Below, piece by piece: positions 34,733 through 45,200 of a stretch of DNA of 64,000 bases. The notes below the pieces were generated by a model. The model was not told the DNA's origin. It was given only the letters and a program-made list of their open reading frames with translations, and made no database searches. The stretch covers positions 62,001 through 126,000 of the forward strand of contig JACJXS010000008.1 in the NCBI GenBank assembly GCA_020636545.1, read 5' to 3'. Both the position numbers and the translations under genes were made by a program. Origin of the DNA: Chitinophagales bacterium (GTDB taxonomy: Bacteria; Bacteroidota; Bacteroidia; Chitinophagales; JADIYW01). Every line of letters starts with the position of its first letter. The first letter of the stretch is position 1.

Positions 34733-36025
34733 ATGAAAAAACTAATTATTGGGTTTGTGTTGCTTTTGATATTTGCGTATTTAAAAAAGCCTAAAGAAAG
34801 TAAATGTTCTTACATTCCTTATTTTCAAAAACTCAATACAATCATTAAGAATGAATATGGTGGAGCTGCTCATGCAGTTTTGGATTTAGATAGATTAAAC
34901 CATAATATCCATCAGATACAAAAAAATATTGGCAACAAATTTCAGTTACGTATCGTTACAAAATCACTTCCATCTCTTGATTTGATAGATTATATTATGC
35001 AAAGAGCCAATACTAAAAAACTGATGGTATTTTCTGAAACGTTTACTAAAGAATTATTAGAGAAATATAAAAATGATAGCTTGGATATTTTGCTGGGTAA
35101 GCCACTCCCAATTGAGGCAGTTAAGCGTTTGTCTGAAAATCCAAAATGGGAGCAGATACAATGGTTGATAGATACAGATACCAGATTGACTGAATATTTA
35201 GCATTAGCAAAGGAAAAAAATCAACGTTTAAAAATAGCGATTGAAATTAATGTTGGGTTGCAACGTGGCGGTTTAGACACGCCTGAGAAATTAGAGAAAA
35301 TTATAAAATTCATTCTTTCAAACAGTGATTATTTAGAATTAACTGGTTTAATGGGTTATGATGGACACGTTCCTTATGTGCCATTTTATATCAATAAGGA
35401 GAAAGCGATTGCCAAAGCATTTAAGCAAACACAAGAAACGTACAATAAATTTGTAGCAGTCATTGCAGCAAGCTATTCAGAAAATGAGTTAAAAAAAATG
35501 ACTTTTAATAGTGGTGGCTCGAAAACTTATTTTCGATACAAAGAATATACTGGAAAAATGTGGGTCAATGATATTGCAATGGGTTCTGGGTTTGTAGCAC
35601 CTTATGATTTTTCAGAATTGTATGCAAAAGGACATTTACCTGCTTTGTTTTTAGTGTCTCCAATTTTGAAGAAAATAGAAAATGCAAAACTACCTCATGT
35701 AGAAAGGCTTTCAAAACTTATCAATTGGTGGAATCCAAATTTGTATAATTCATATTTTATGTTGGGAGGAGGCTGGGCAGGCGAAACAATTGCTCCAACT
35801 GGTTTGTATCGCAATACTTTTTGGGACAGTGAACCGAAAACTGTGAAGAATATTTTACCTAATCAAAGCATACTTAGTAGTTCAAAAGAAAGTCATTTAG
35901 AAGTTGGTGATTATGTTTTCACAAATCCTTGGGAAGGAGATGCCTTGCTTTATTTCAGGAAAATCTTATGTTATCAATCTCATCAAATCGTGGGACAATG
36001 GAACAATTTTGAAGGTGGTAATTAA
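34733..36025 (+). CDS. PLP enzyme with alanine racemase-type barrel (D-threonine aldolase-like), membrane anchored
   Basis: 430 residues. After a short hydrophobic N-terminus (residues 4-17) that looks like an uncleaved anchor or signal peptide, the protein has an alanine-racemase N-terminal barrel: VLDLDRLNHNIHQI and the PLP lysine Lys77 in RIVTKSLPS, EINVGLQRGGL, GLMGYDGHVPYVP, and FNSGGSKTY for the PLP phosphate. The C-terminal part (about 330-430) resembles the metal-binding domain of DSD1/D-threonine aldolase relatives, with a His/Asp-poor ending. The substrate is probably a D- or beta-hydroxy amino acid, but this is inference. The N-terminal anchor is unusual for this fold, which is normally cytoplasmic. 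Confidence 0.72.
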   Translation: MKKLIIGFVLLLIFAYLKKPKESKCSYIPYFQKLNTIIKNEYGGAAHAVLDLDRLNHNIHQIQKNIGNKFQLRIVTKSLPSLDLIDYIMQRANTKKLMVFSETFTKELLEKYKNDSLDILLGKPLPIEAVKRLSENPKWEQIQWLIDTDTRLTEYLALAKEKNQRLKIAIEINVGLQRGGLDTPEKLEKIIKFILSNSDYLELTGLMGYDGHVPYVPFYINKEKAIAKAFKQTQETYNKFVAVIAASYSENELKKMTFNSGGSKTYFRYKEYTGKMWVNDIAMGSGFVAPYDFSELYAKGHLPALFLVSPILKKIENAKLPHVERLSKLINWWNPNLYNSYFMLGGGWAGETIAPTGLYRNTFWDSEPKTVKNILPNQSILSSSKESHLEVGDYVFTNPWEGDALLYFRKILCYQSHQIVGQWNNFEGGN

Positions 36026-36139
36026 GCTAAAAAATGCACTATTGTGGGTTCGTATTTTAAGCCTTGCCTCATTATAGGGAAATTGTAACCGAACAAAATT
36101 TTGTAACTTGCAAAACAAATTATAGATCAAAAAAAACGA

Positions 36140-36808
36140 ATGGACGAATTAATACAAAATATAAAAAATTTAGCCGAAGTTTATTCAGTAAACTTGAAAG
36201 GAAAAATTGAAGCAAGAACAGAAGAAATGAAAGCTGATGACAACTCTCATTATCTTATTTATCGTGTTTTAGGCATTTCCTTACAAGAAGGACAACTTAT
36301 TGACCAATATCAAAACACAGGACGATTTCTTTACAAGTATGCAGGATCATTTCTCGAAGAAGCAGCAACTTTATGTTTAAATTATAAATTTCCTGATGGA
36401 ATAAAAACTAAAGTAGAAAACACGATAGGACAACGACCAAAAACATTTGAAATTGACTTTCTAAATGCCAATGACGCAATTGAAGTTAAATGGAGAGATG
36501 CTACTACTGATGGAGACCATATTACAAAAGAACATACGAGAGTTAAAGTAATTAGAGAACATGGTTACAAACCTATTAGGGTTATGTTTTATTATCCTCA
36601 ACGAGACCAAGCTATTAGAATCCAAGAAACTTTGAAAACACTTTATGCAGGTGTAGAAGGTGAATATTATGGTGGAAATGAAGCTTGGGAATACTTAAAA
36701 GCTTATTCAGGAGTTGACCTAAAAGCTATTTTGACACAGATTGCTAACGAAAATACACCCGAATTGAAAATCACGAATACCATTAATAAAATAAAAAATC
36801 GTGAGTAA
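36140..36808 (+). CDS. Type II restriction endonuclease, ApaLI family
   Basis: A 222-residue endonuclease that matches the ApaLI family; characterised members cut GTGCAC. The catalytic core is a PD-(D/E)XK motif: Glu104-Ile-Asp106, then Glu115-Val-Lys117 in AIEVKWRDATTDGDHITK, a segment very typical of this family, followed by PIRVMFYYPQRDQAIRIQET. Family length is about 200-230. The partner methyltransferase starts at or before the stop of this gene, so the two are one transcript with the endonuclease first. There is no controller protein gene upstream. The pair lies between two housekeeping-type genes, as expected of an acquired cassette. Confidence 0.87.
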   Translation: MDELIQNIKNLAEVYSVNLKGKIEARTEEMKADDNSHYLIYRVLGISLQEGQLIDQYQNTGRFLYKYAGSFLEEAATLCLNYKFPDGIKTKVENTIGQRPKTFEIDFLNANDAIEVKWRDATTDGDHITKEHTRVKVIREHGYKPIRVMFYYPQRDQAIRIQETLKTLYAGVEGEYYGGNEAWEYLKAYSGVDLKAILTQIANENTPELKITNTINKIKNRE

Positions 36809-36809
36809 A

Positions 36810-38048
36810 ATGGAAACAAATAAAATCTATCACGGAAATTGTATTGAAAAGCTCAAAGAAATTGAAGCCAACAATGTTGACTTGATTTACTTTGACCCAC
36901 CTTTTTTTACTCAACGTAAACACAGTCTTACAAATAAAGACAATTCTAAAACTTATGAATTTGACGATAAATACAATTCTATTCAAGAGTATTTAGAACT
37001 TATTGAAAATGTTTTACAAGAATCAAAAAGAGTTTTAAAAAAAACAGGAAGTGTATTTCTTCATTGCGACAAAACGGCATCACACAATATTAGGGTTGTG
37101 ATGGATAAGGTTTTTGGACGTGAAAATTTCCAAAGTGAAATTGTTTGGTCATACAAAAGATGGTCTAATGCGAAAAAAGGATTGTTAAATGCACATCAAG
37201 TAATTTTCTTTTATTCTAAAACGCTAGACTTTAAATTCAATACTCTTTATACAGATTATTCAGCAACAACAAACCTTGACCAAATCTTACAAGATAGAGA
37301 ACGTGATGAAAACGGAAAATCTGTATATAAAAAAGATAAAAATGGTAATGTGATTTTAGGTAAAGAGAAAAAAGGTGTCCCTCTTTCTGACGTTTGGGAA
37401 ATTCCATACTTAAATCCAAAAGCAAAAGAAAGAACAGGATACCCAACTCAAAAACCAGTTTTATTACTCAATCAAATTTTAAATATCGTTACAGACGTAG
37501 GCGACTTGGTTGTTGATCCATTTTGTGGCAGCGGAACAACTTGTGTTTCAGCTAAATATTTAAAAAGACAATTTATAGGAATTGATATTTCAAAGGATGC
37601 AGTTGGACTTGCAAATTCAAGATTAGAAGAAATGATAATTTCGGAATCTAATCTTTTAAACAAAGGAACAAGCGAGTATCAAGAGAAAACTGAAAAAGAA
37701 CTAGCCATTTTACAAAACATAAATGCTTTTCCTGTTCAAAGAAATAGTGGTATTGATGGATTCTTAAAAGAACATTTTGAAGGTATACCAGTTCCAGTAA
37801 AAATTCAAGGAGAATATGAAACAATTGAAGATGCAATTGAAAAACTAGAAAAAGCTTCTTATGGCAAAAACTATAAAATGAAAATATTAATCCAAACAAG
37901 AGAAACAGGAATAAGCCAACTTTTTGGTTTTGAATCGGACGTAATAATAATGAAATCTCTTGAATTACAAACGAAAGAACTGCTGAAAATAAACAACGAA
38001 GATATAACTAGAATTTTACAAAATGGAGGGTTAAGTGCTAGATATTAG
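36810..38048 (+). CDS. DNA methyltransferase of the ApaLI-type R-M system (beta class)
   Basis: About 412 residues. Motif IV DPPF (near residue 30) precedes motif I (VVDPFCGSGTT, near residue 235) and the FIGIDIS segment, the order of beta-class amino-methyltransferases (N6-adenine or N4-cytosine). FLHCDKTASHNIR is motif V-VI-like. The C-terminal 150 residues lie outside the catalytic fold and probably help recognise the target. By its partner it should protect GTGCAC sites. The ATG at 36810 is 1 base after the endonuclease stop; an alternative GTG at 36801 in the same frame would overlap that gene by 8 bases. Either arrangement implies coupled translation. Confidence 0.88.
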   Translation: METNKIYHGNCIEKLKEIEANNVDLIYFDPPFFTQRKHSLTNKDNSKTYEFDDKYNSIQEYLELIENVLQESKRVLKKTGSVFLHCDKTASHNIRVVMDKVFGRENFQSEIVWSYKRWSNAKKGLLNAHQVIFFYSKTLDFKFNTLYTDYSATTNLDQILQDRERDENGKSVYKKDKNGNVILGKEKKGVPLSDVWEIPYLNPKAKERTGYPTQKPVLLLNQILNIVTDVGDLVVDPFCGSGTTCVSAKYLKRQFIGIDISKDAVGLANSRLEEMIISESNLLNKGTSEYQEKTEKELAILQNINAFPVQRNSGIDGFLKEHFEGIPVPVKIQGEYETIEDAIEKLEKASYGKNYKMKILIQTRETGISQLFGFESDVIIMKSLELQTKELLKINNEDITRILQNGGLSARY

Positions 38049-38157
38049 TGACTCTAGTGAACATCTGTACAAAAATCAGCCACTTTGTAAAGTCTGAAAC
38101 AGCTATTCACACCAGTTATATATACTGAATTAAAATATACAATGTATATTGTATGTA

Positions 38158-39456
38158 TTATAACTTTTGTTCAGATTCTTTACGCTTAGATGGTCTGATG
38201 ATTAAACGCAAAGTTCTGTCGTAAGTGATATAATTGTACAACCAACCCATTACAACTGTCAGCTTATTTCTAAAGCCAATTAAAGTAATGATGTGTACGA
38301 TTAACCAAGCGACCCAAGCAAAAAAACCACCGAGTTTAATGCCTTTGCTTTCCATAACAGCTCTGTTTCTACCAACAGTTGCCATCGAACCTTTATCAAC
38401 ATATTTAAAAGGTTTTGGAGCTTTGTTTTTGAGCGTAGCAATAATATTTTTAGCCACTAGCGTTCCTTGTTGTATAGCAACTGGAGCCACCATTGGATGT
38501 CCTTTTGGAAAGTTCTCTTGTGCCATAGAAGCCACATCACCAATAGCAAAAATATTTTCAAATCCTTTTACTTTGCAATATTCATCAACAGCAATTCTAT
38601 TGCCTCCAACAATATTTTCGGCAGGTAATCCTTCAATTGGCATACCTTTCACTCCAGCAGCCCAAATTAAAGTTTGTGCTTCGATAGTTTTGCCGTTGTT
38701 CAAATAAACTTTTTCTCCATCAAAATCAGTTACTAAAGTATTTACCCAAACATTCACATCAAAGTCTTTAAGGTAGTCAGAAGCTCTTTTTGAACTTCTT
38801 TCACTAAAGGTATTTAACATTCTATCCGTAGCATCAAAAATATGAATTTCCATTTTTCTGAAATCCAATTCAGGATAATCTTTTGGAAGAATTTTCTTTT
38901 TCATTTCACCAATTGCACCAGCCAATTCAACGCCAGTTGGTCCACCACCGACAATAGCAATATTTAAGAGCGATTGTTTTTTGCTAACATCATCTAACAA
39001 TAATGCATTTTCATAGTTTTCAATAATAAAACTTCTAATATCTAATGCCTGTGGAATGTCTTTCATTTGCATCATTTTGGAAGAAGTCTCTTTAGGTAAA
39101 TTGAAAAAGTTAGTAGTACTTCCAGTGGCAATAATCAAAAAATCATAAGAAAGTTCACCGATATTCGTGTGAATTTGATTTTTTTCTGCTTGTATGGATA
39201 AAACTTCTGCATATCTAAAAATTCCATTAGGAATTTGTTGCATAAATTTTCTGAGTGGATAAGCAATACTTCCAGGCTCCAATCCTCCCGTTGCTACTTG
39301 ATATAATAATGGTTGGAAAGTATGGTAATTGTGTTTGTCTAATAAGATCGTTTGAATGTCAAGGTCTTTTAAACGCTTTGCAACTTCAATGCCTCCAAAT
39401 CCACCGCCGATGATTACAACACGCTTTTTATTTGAATGTGGTATCTTTAATTCCAT
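38158..39456 (-). CDS. ndh: Type II NADH dehydrogenase (NDH-2)
   Basis: Single-subunit, non-proton-pumping flavoprotein that passes electrons from NADH to quinone at the inner face of the membrane. The FAD site is RVVIIGGGFGGIEVAKRL, AVATGGLEP-like VATGGLEPGSIA follows, the NADH site is IAIVGGGPTGVELAGAIGEM, and the second FAD segment is IFAIGDVASM. The C-terminal stretch (about 370-420, with GGFFAWVAWLIVHIITLIGF) is a membrane-associated helix pair. I use the ATG at 39456: the frame is open to 39483, but a TATCTTTG promoter element (39471 to 39464) lies inside that extension. About 432 residues, usual for the family. Confidence 0.92.
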   Translation of the reverse strand: MELKIPHSNKKRVVIIGGGFGGIEVAKRLKDLDIQTILLDKHNYHTFQPLLYQVATGGLEPGSIAYPLRKFMQQIPNGIFRYAEVLSIQAEKNQIHTNIGELSYDFLIIATGSTTNFFNLPKETSSKMMQMKDIPQALDIRSFIIENYENALLLDDVSKKQSLLNIAIVGGGPTGVELAGAIGEMKKKILPKDYPELDFRKMEIHIFDATDRMLNTFSERSSKRASDYLKDFDVNVWVNTLVTDFDGEKVYLNNGKTIEAQTLIWAAGVKGMPIEGLPAENIVGGNRIAVDEYCKVKGFENIFAIGDVASMAQENFPKGHPMVAPVAIQQGTLVAKNIIATLKNKAPKPFKYVDKGSMATVGRNRAVMESKGIKLGGFFAWVAWLIVHIITLIGFRNKLTVVMGWLYNYITYDRTLRLIIRPSKRKESEQKL

Positions 39457-39776
39457 AATATTACAAAGATAATCAAGAGCCAACGTATAGATATTATATA
39501 AATACTATATTATTTGTATTTGGATTAATTTTAAATCAATTAGCTTTTATATAATCATCACTATCAATAAATGTAATCCATTCGTCTTAAACAAAATTTA
39601 AGTTTTAATCTTTTATAAAACTGATTCCACTATTTTTCTGATTATAAAGTTGTTTATATCTGTCTGCTATAAAAGTTTAAAAAATACCTCTATGTAACAA
39701 CTGTTACCTTTAATGCTATTTTATGGTCATAGCTTTGCATTCAAATTAAATTATAGTGTAAAAAAACAGTTTAGAC
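39457..39776. other. 320-base intergenic region with divergent promoters
   Basis: The left end holds the -7 element of ndh on the minus strand (39471 to 39464). The right end holds the efflux operon promoter (TAGCTTTG, 39730-39737) and an inverted repeat listed separately. The middle is AT-rich with short self-complementary stretches (for example ATATTATATAAATACTATA around 39490-39510) and no open frame worth calling. Confidence 0.6.
39694..39737 (+). promoter_or_regulatory. Efflux operon promoter with an operator-like inverted repeat
   Basis: GTAAC (39694-39698), four bases, then GTTAC (39703-39707) form a short perfect inverted repeat where the -33 region should be; TAGCTTTG (39730-39737) is a perfect -7 element. 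This is the layout of a repressor site, but no regulator gene is adjacent in the window. Confidence 0.45.
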
Positions 39777-41078
39777 ATGAGAATATTTATTTTACTATTG
39801 ATGGTCGGATTTTGGAGTGTAGGCTACTCGCAAGATACCATTCAAATTTCAATGGAGGATTTAAAACAAAAATCTTTAGAGGGTAATTTAGCCATTAAAT
39901 CAGCAAAGAACGAAACAAAATTAGCAGAAGCTGAAATGTTGGCTTCGAGAGCAATGTACTTACCCAACATCTTGGCATCTTATACTTTTATGAACACCAA
40001 CAGCCCGCTGAATGCCTTTGCTTTTAAATTAAACCAAGAGCGAATTGCAATGACTGATTTTAATCCAGACTTATTAAACAATCCAAAAGTGATTTCAGAT
40101 TTCGCAACGAAATTTGAAATTCAACAACCCATTTTCAATTTAGATGCAATCTATATGAAAAAAGCTGGAAATGTAAAATCTGAAGTGCTAAAAATCAAAG
40201 AGCAAAGAACCAAAGAATACATACAACTTGAATTAAACAAGGCTTATATGATGTTACAATTAACTTATAAAATACAAAGCACTTTAATTGAAGCCAAGAA
40301 CACTGCATTAGCTAATAAAAAGGTTATTGATAATTATTATGCAAATGGCATGATACAAAAACCAGATGTTTTATATATGGATTTAAGAATTAATGAAATT
40401 GACAATCAAATACAGTTTGTTAATTCAAACATCCTCAATGCATCGGATTATTTATTTTTATTACTTAATGAAGATGCGAATGACAAAGTGTTCAAACCCA
40501 CAGAAGAATTAGAATACAACTCATTAGAATTAGATGCTGACTTACGATTAAACAGATACAGAAAGGACATTCAAGCTTATGAAAAATCTTTAGAGGCATT
40601 CGATTATTTAGTAAAATCAACAAGGGCAAAATATTTACCTAGATTAAATGCATTTGGAAGCTTTGAATTTCATGACCATAAGTTTGCAAGATTTCGTGCT
40701 AACAACTATTTAGTTGGGGCTCAATTGCAATGGCAAATTTTTGATGGATTAAAAGCAAAAAGTGAGCAAGTAGCCTACAAAGCTAATCAAATAAAAATCA
40801 AGTCAGAAATAGAACAATATACACAACAAAGTGAATTAGAATTAAAGAAAATAAGCCGACAAATAGAAGATGCAGAATACAAAGTAAAATTTGCTGTATC
40901 TGCTTTAGAGCAAAGCAAAGAGGCATATAGAATTAGAAAAGACAGATACGAGCAAGGCTTAGAAAAGTCTTCTGATTTATTGAATGCAGAAATCATGATG
41001 TCTCAAAAGCATTTAGAATATTATCAAGCTGTTTTTGAATACAACACAGCATTAGCATATTATAACTTTTTAAAATAA
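39777..41078 (+). CDS. TolC-like outer-membrane efflux protein
   Basis: A 433-residue outer-membrane channel of the OEP family with a signal peptide ending near GYSQD. Two long helical hairpin regions of the TolC type are visible (about 25-215 and 235-433), with heptad-like stretches such as EIEQYTQQSELELKKISRQIEDAEY and the typical C-terminal RKDRYEQGLEKSSDLLNAE segment. It is the first gene of a run of five (to 46028), followed after 20 bases by the adaptor. It completes the RND tripartite pump. Substrates unknown. Confidence 0.9.
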   Translation: MRIFILLLMVGFWSVGYSQDTIQISMEDLKQKSLEGNLAIKSAKNETKLAEAEMLASRAMYLPNILASYTFMNTNSPLNAFAFKLNQERIAMTDFNPDLLNNPKVISDFATKFEIQQPIFNLDAIYMKKAGNVKSEVLKIKEQRTKEYIQLELNKAYMMLQLTYKIQSTLIEAKNTALANKKVIDNYYANGMIQKPDVLYMDLRINEIDNQIQFVNSNILNASDYLFLLLNEDANDKVFKPTEELEYNSLELDADLRLNRYRKDIQAYEKSLEAFDYLVKSTRAKYLPRLNAFGSFEFHDHKFARFRANNYLVGAQLQWQIFDGLKAKSEQVAYKANQIKIKSEIEQYTQQSELELKKISRQIEDAEYKVKFAVSALEQSKEAYRIRKDRYEQGLEKSSDLLNAEIMMSQKHLEYYQAVFEYNTALAYYNFLK

Positions 41079-41098
41079 ACAATCAAAAAAATACAAGC

Positions 41099-42199
41099 AT
41101 GAGAAAAAATAGAATAATACAAGGTGTAGCTTTAATCCTTTCTATGTTGATGTTTACTTATTGTTCCAATAGTGAAACATCAAAAAACATTGAAGCCAAT
41201 GGAGAAACTGTCAAAGTAACTTTAAGCCAAACAGAAGAAAATACAAGTGGCTCAAATGCAACAGCAAGTGGTCGTTTGGTTTCTAAAAATTCGGTTAATG
41301 TTTCAACAAGAATGATGGGTTACATTACATCAATGAGTGTAAAAGTAGGTCAAAGCGTAAAAGCAGGTCAATTATTGGTAACAATCAACAATGCAGATAT
41401 TCAAGCAAAGGGTGGGCAGGTAGATGCACAAATTATGCAGGCACAAGCGAATTATGATATTGCGAAAAAGGATTTTGAACGTTTCCAAAATTTATATAAT
41501 AATCAAAGTGCGTCTCAAAAAGAATTAGACGATATGAAAGCTCGTTTTGAAATTTCAAAAGCTGGATTAGAAGCTTCAAAACAAATGAAAAATGAAGTCA
41601 ATGCACAGTATAGATATACAAATCTGACTGCTCCAATTTCGGGCGTTGTAACTATGAAATTTGCAGAACAAGGAGATTTAGCCAATCCTGGAATGCCATT
41701 ATTGACGATAGAATCTCCATCAATTCTACAAGCTCAAGTGATGGTTTCTGAACAAAATATCATTCAAGTAAAGCAAGGAATGCAAGTTAAGGTTGTGATT
41801 AAATCCACAGGTAAAGAAATTACAGGAACAGTTGCAGAAATCAATCAATCTGCAGAATATACAGGTGGTCAATATATTGTAAAAATCAATATGCCAACTT
41901 CATCTGAATTATTGCCAGGAATGTATGTTAATGCTCGTTTCCCTTTTGAAAGCAAAAGTGTTCAATTAGCTGAAAACTCATCAAGTGTTGTCATACCAAA
42001 ATCTGCTTTGATTAGAAATGGACAAATGACAGGTGTCTATACTGTAAGTTCTCAGAATACTGCCATTTTGCGTTGGTTAAAACTAGGAAAAGATTTAGGC
42101 AATGATATTGAAGTATTGTCTGGTCTGAATGCTAATGAAGCCTATATTCTTTCAGCAGATGGAAAGTTGTATAATGGTGTTAAAGTGAGTACTAAGTAA
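41099..42199 (+). CDS. RND efflux periplasmic adaptor (HlyD/MFP family), probable lipoprotein
   Basis: 366 residues with an N-terminal hydrophobic segment and a cysteine at residue 22 (LMFTYCSNSE), a plausible lipid-anchor site although the lipobox is weak. Next come a biotinyl-lipoyl half (GYITSMSVKVGQSVKAGQLL), an alpha-helical hairpin (about 95-165), the second lipoyl half (YTNLTAPISGVVTMKFAEQGD), and a beta-barrel domain. It bridges the TolC-like channel and the pump encoded on either side. The 59-base gap to the pump gene has no promoter or terminator that I can see. Confidence 0.91.
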   Translation: MRKNRIIQGVALILSMLMFTYCSNSETSKNIEANGETVKVTLSQTEENTSGSNATASGRLVSKNSVNVSTRMMGYITSMSVKVGQSVKAGQLLVTINNADIQAKGGQVDAQIMQAQANYDIAKKDFERFQNLYNNQSASQKELDDMKARFEISKAGLEASKQMKNEVNAQYRYTNLTAPISGVVTMKFAEQGDLANPGMPLLTIESPSILQAQVMVSEQNIIQVKQGMQVKVVIKSTGKEITGTVAEINQSAEYTGGQYIVKINMPTSSELLPGMYVNARFPFESKSVQLAENSSSVVIPKSALIRNGQMTGVYTVSSQNTAILRWLKLGKDLGNDIEVLSGLNANEAYILSADGKLYNGVKVSTK

Positions 42200-42258
42200 T
42201 GATTGAAAACAATAGAACAAGCATCTATTGATTTTAAAACTGTAAAAAAAGAGATAAA

Positions 42259-45200
42259 ATGGATAAAGGTATAGCAGGGCGTTTAGCCGATATGTTTTTA
42301 GACTCTAAACTGACGGTGCTTTTAATGGTAGCATTGATGATTATTGGAGTATATAGTTCTTCTTTGATTCCAAGAGAAGAAGAACCTCAAATTATTATTC
42401 CGATGGCAGACGTAATGGTCGGCTATCCAGGAGCTAGTCCCAAGGAAGTAGAAAGTAGAGTAGTAAAGCCTTTGGAGAAAATCATTTCCAATATCAAAGG
42501 TGTGGAACATATTCACTCTATGGCAATGAATGGACAAGCAATGTTAATTGTACAATTTTTGGTAGGAGAAGATATTGAACGCTCTTATGTCAAATTGTAT
42601 GACGAACTAATGAAAAACAAAGATATTTTTCCAGGTGGTGTCTATCCTCCAATGGTAAAAACTCGTTCTATAGATGATGTTCCGATGTTAGGTTTGACTT
42701 TATGGAGTGAGGACTATGATGACTTTCAAATCCGCCAAATTGGTGAAGAAGTAGCATCTGGTATTAAAAAGATAAAAGATGTATCTCTTACAAACATTAT
42801 AGGGGGAAGAACTAGACAATTAAAAATTGTTTTAGACAAAGAAAAAATGGCTGAGTTAAATGTCGATGCATTAAGCGTAATGCAAATGATTCAAGCTAGC
42901 AATAATAGTTCTCAGTCTGGAAGTTTTAATGCCAATGATACTGAATATTTATTAACAACAGGTCAATTTTTAAGTACAGCAGAAGATGTTGAAAATTTAG
43001 TTATTGGAACAGCTCAAAATATGCCTGTATATTTAAAACAAGTCGCAAAAGTAGAAGATGGACCATCATCAGCAAAGAACTACGTAAATTTTGGTTATAG
43101 CAATGCAGTAGAAAATAGTAAGCAATTTTCATCAGAATATCCAGCAGTAACACTTTCTGTTTCTAAGGTAAAAGGAGCAGATGCAATGAAAATCTCTGAA
43201 CAGATTTTAGCAAAAGTGGAGGAGATGAAAAAGGACTTAATTCCTAATAATGTTCATGTAGAAGTAACTCGAAACTATGGAGAGACAGCTTCTCACAAGG
43301 TATCTGAATTATTAATACATTTAGCAGTAGCCATTATTGCAGTTACAGTTTTAGTGATGTTAGCAATGGGCTGGCGAGGTGGTTTAGTGGTATTCTTATC
43401 CGTTCCATTGACATTTGCATTGACATTATTTAGTTATTATGTTTTAGGCTATACCTTAAACAGAATTACATTATTTGCTTTAGTTTTTGTGGTAGGTATC
43501 GTGGTGGACGACAGTATTATTATTGCTGAGAATATGCACCGCCATTTTCACATGCGAAAACTTCCTTTCAAACAAGCTGCGATTTATGCCATTAATGAGG
43601 TAGGAAATCCAACAATACTAGCCACATTTACAGTAATTGCTGCAATTCTGCCAATGGCATTTGTTTCAGGAATGATGGGGCCATATATGAGTCCGATGCC
43701 AATCGGTGCATCTATAGCTATGTTATTATCTTTATTTATTGCCTTGACAGTAACGCCTTATTTGGGTTATCATTTATTAAAAGTAAAAGACGACCAAGAA
43801 CACAAAGAGGAAGAAGGATTAGAAACCAATGCAATATATAAAATTTATAAAAAACTAGAAATGCCTTTGTTGGAAAATAGAGGTAGAAGAAATTTAATTT
43901 TAGGTAGTACGCTTATTTTGCTAATTATTTCTATGGCTGCTTTCGGATTCAAATGGGTGGCTGTAAAAATGTTGCCTTTTGACAACAAAAATGAGATTCA
44001 ATTAGTGATTGATATGCCTGAGGGAACAACCTTAGAAAGAACGGCAGCTGTTACACAGGATATTGCACAATATATCAAAACAATTCCTGAGGTTGTAAAT
44101 TACCAAAGTTATATTGGTTCATCTGCTCCTATTACTTTTAATGGATTGGTACGCCACTATGATATGAGAGGTGCTAGCAATACTGCTGACATTCAAGTAA
44201 ATTTAAAACATAAAGAAGATAGAAAATTACAAAGTCATGATGTGGCTAAAAATATTCGTCCTGCTATTCAAAAAATTGCAGCAAAATATGGTGCTAATGT
44301 AAAAGTAGTTGAAGTGCCACCAGGGCCACCTGTATTATCTACTCTAGTTGCAGAAATTTATGGTCCAGATTACGATGAGCAAATTAAAATTGCTAGACAA
44401 ATCGAACAAATTCTTCATAATACAGATGATGTTGTGGATATTGATACAAGAATTGAAGATGAACAAAAAGAATTAAAATTAGTATTCGACAAAGAAAAAT
44501 CAATGCTGAATGGTGTTGCTCCAATGCAAATTGTTGGCAATATGACTTACTTAATGGGAGAACATCCAATAGGTAATTTATATGATGAGCGTTCTAACCG
44601 TCCAGTTAATATTGTCATGAAATTAAGTGATGCTGACAAAACATCTATTGAGGACATTACCAATATGAAGGTTAAGGGACAAATGGGAATGGTGCCTGTT
44701 AGTGATTTGGTGAAAGTACAAGAAGACGTTTTACAAAAATCTATTTATAGAAAAGACCAACAAAGAGTGGTTTATGTGATGGCAGATATGGCTGGTGGAT
44801 TAGAAAGCCCAGCTTATGCGATACTAGGAATGAGTAAAAAGATACAAAAAATGGATATTCCAAAAGGCTATAAAGTAGAGGAAATGTATTTGGGACAACC
44901 AGAAAGTGAAGAAAACTATACCGTAAAATGGGATGGAGAATGGCAAATTACCTTAGAAGTATTCCGTGATTTAGGCATGGCATTTATGGTCGTAATGATT
45001 ATAATCTATATGCTAATTGTTGGATGGTTCCAAAATTTCAAAACTCCAATTGTGATGATGATTGCGATTCCATTATCTTTGATAGGTATTGTTTTAGGAC
45101 ACTGGTTATTAGGAGCGTTCTTTACAGCAACATCATTTATTGGTATGATTGCATTAGCAGGTGTGATGGTTCGAAATTCAGTATTGCTCATTGACTTTAT

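Noticed and set aside
38134..38150. AATATACA-A-TGTATATT inverted repeat after the methyltransferase gene as a terminator
   Set aside because: The stem is all A-T except one pair on each side and there is no T run after it; it may be chance in AT-rich DNA.
38234..38707. 157-codon plus-strand frame opposite ndh
   Set aside because: Antisense to conserved FAD/NADH-binding segments of NDH-2; no domain of its own.
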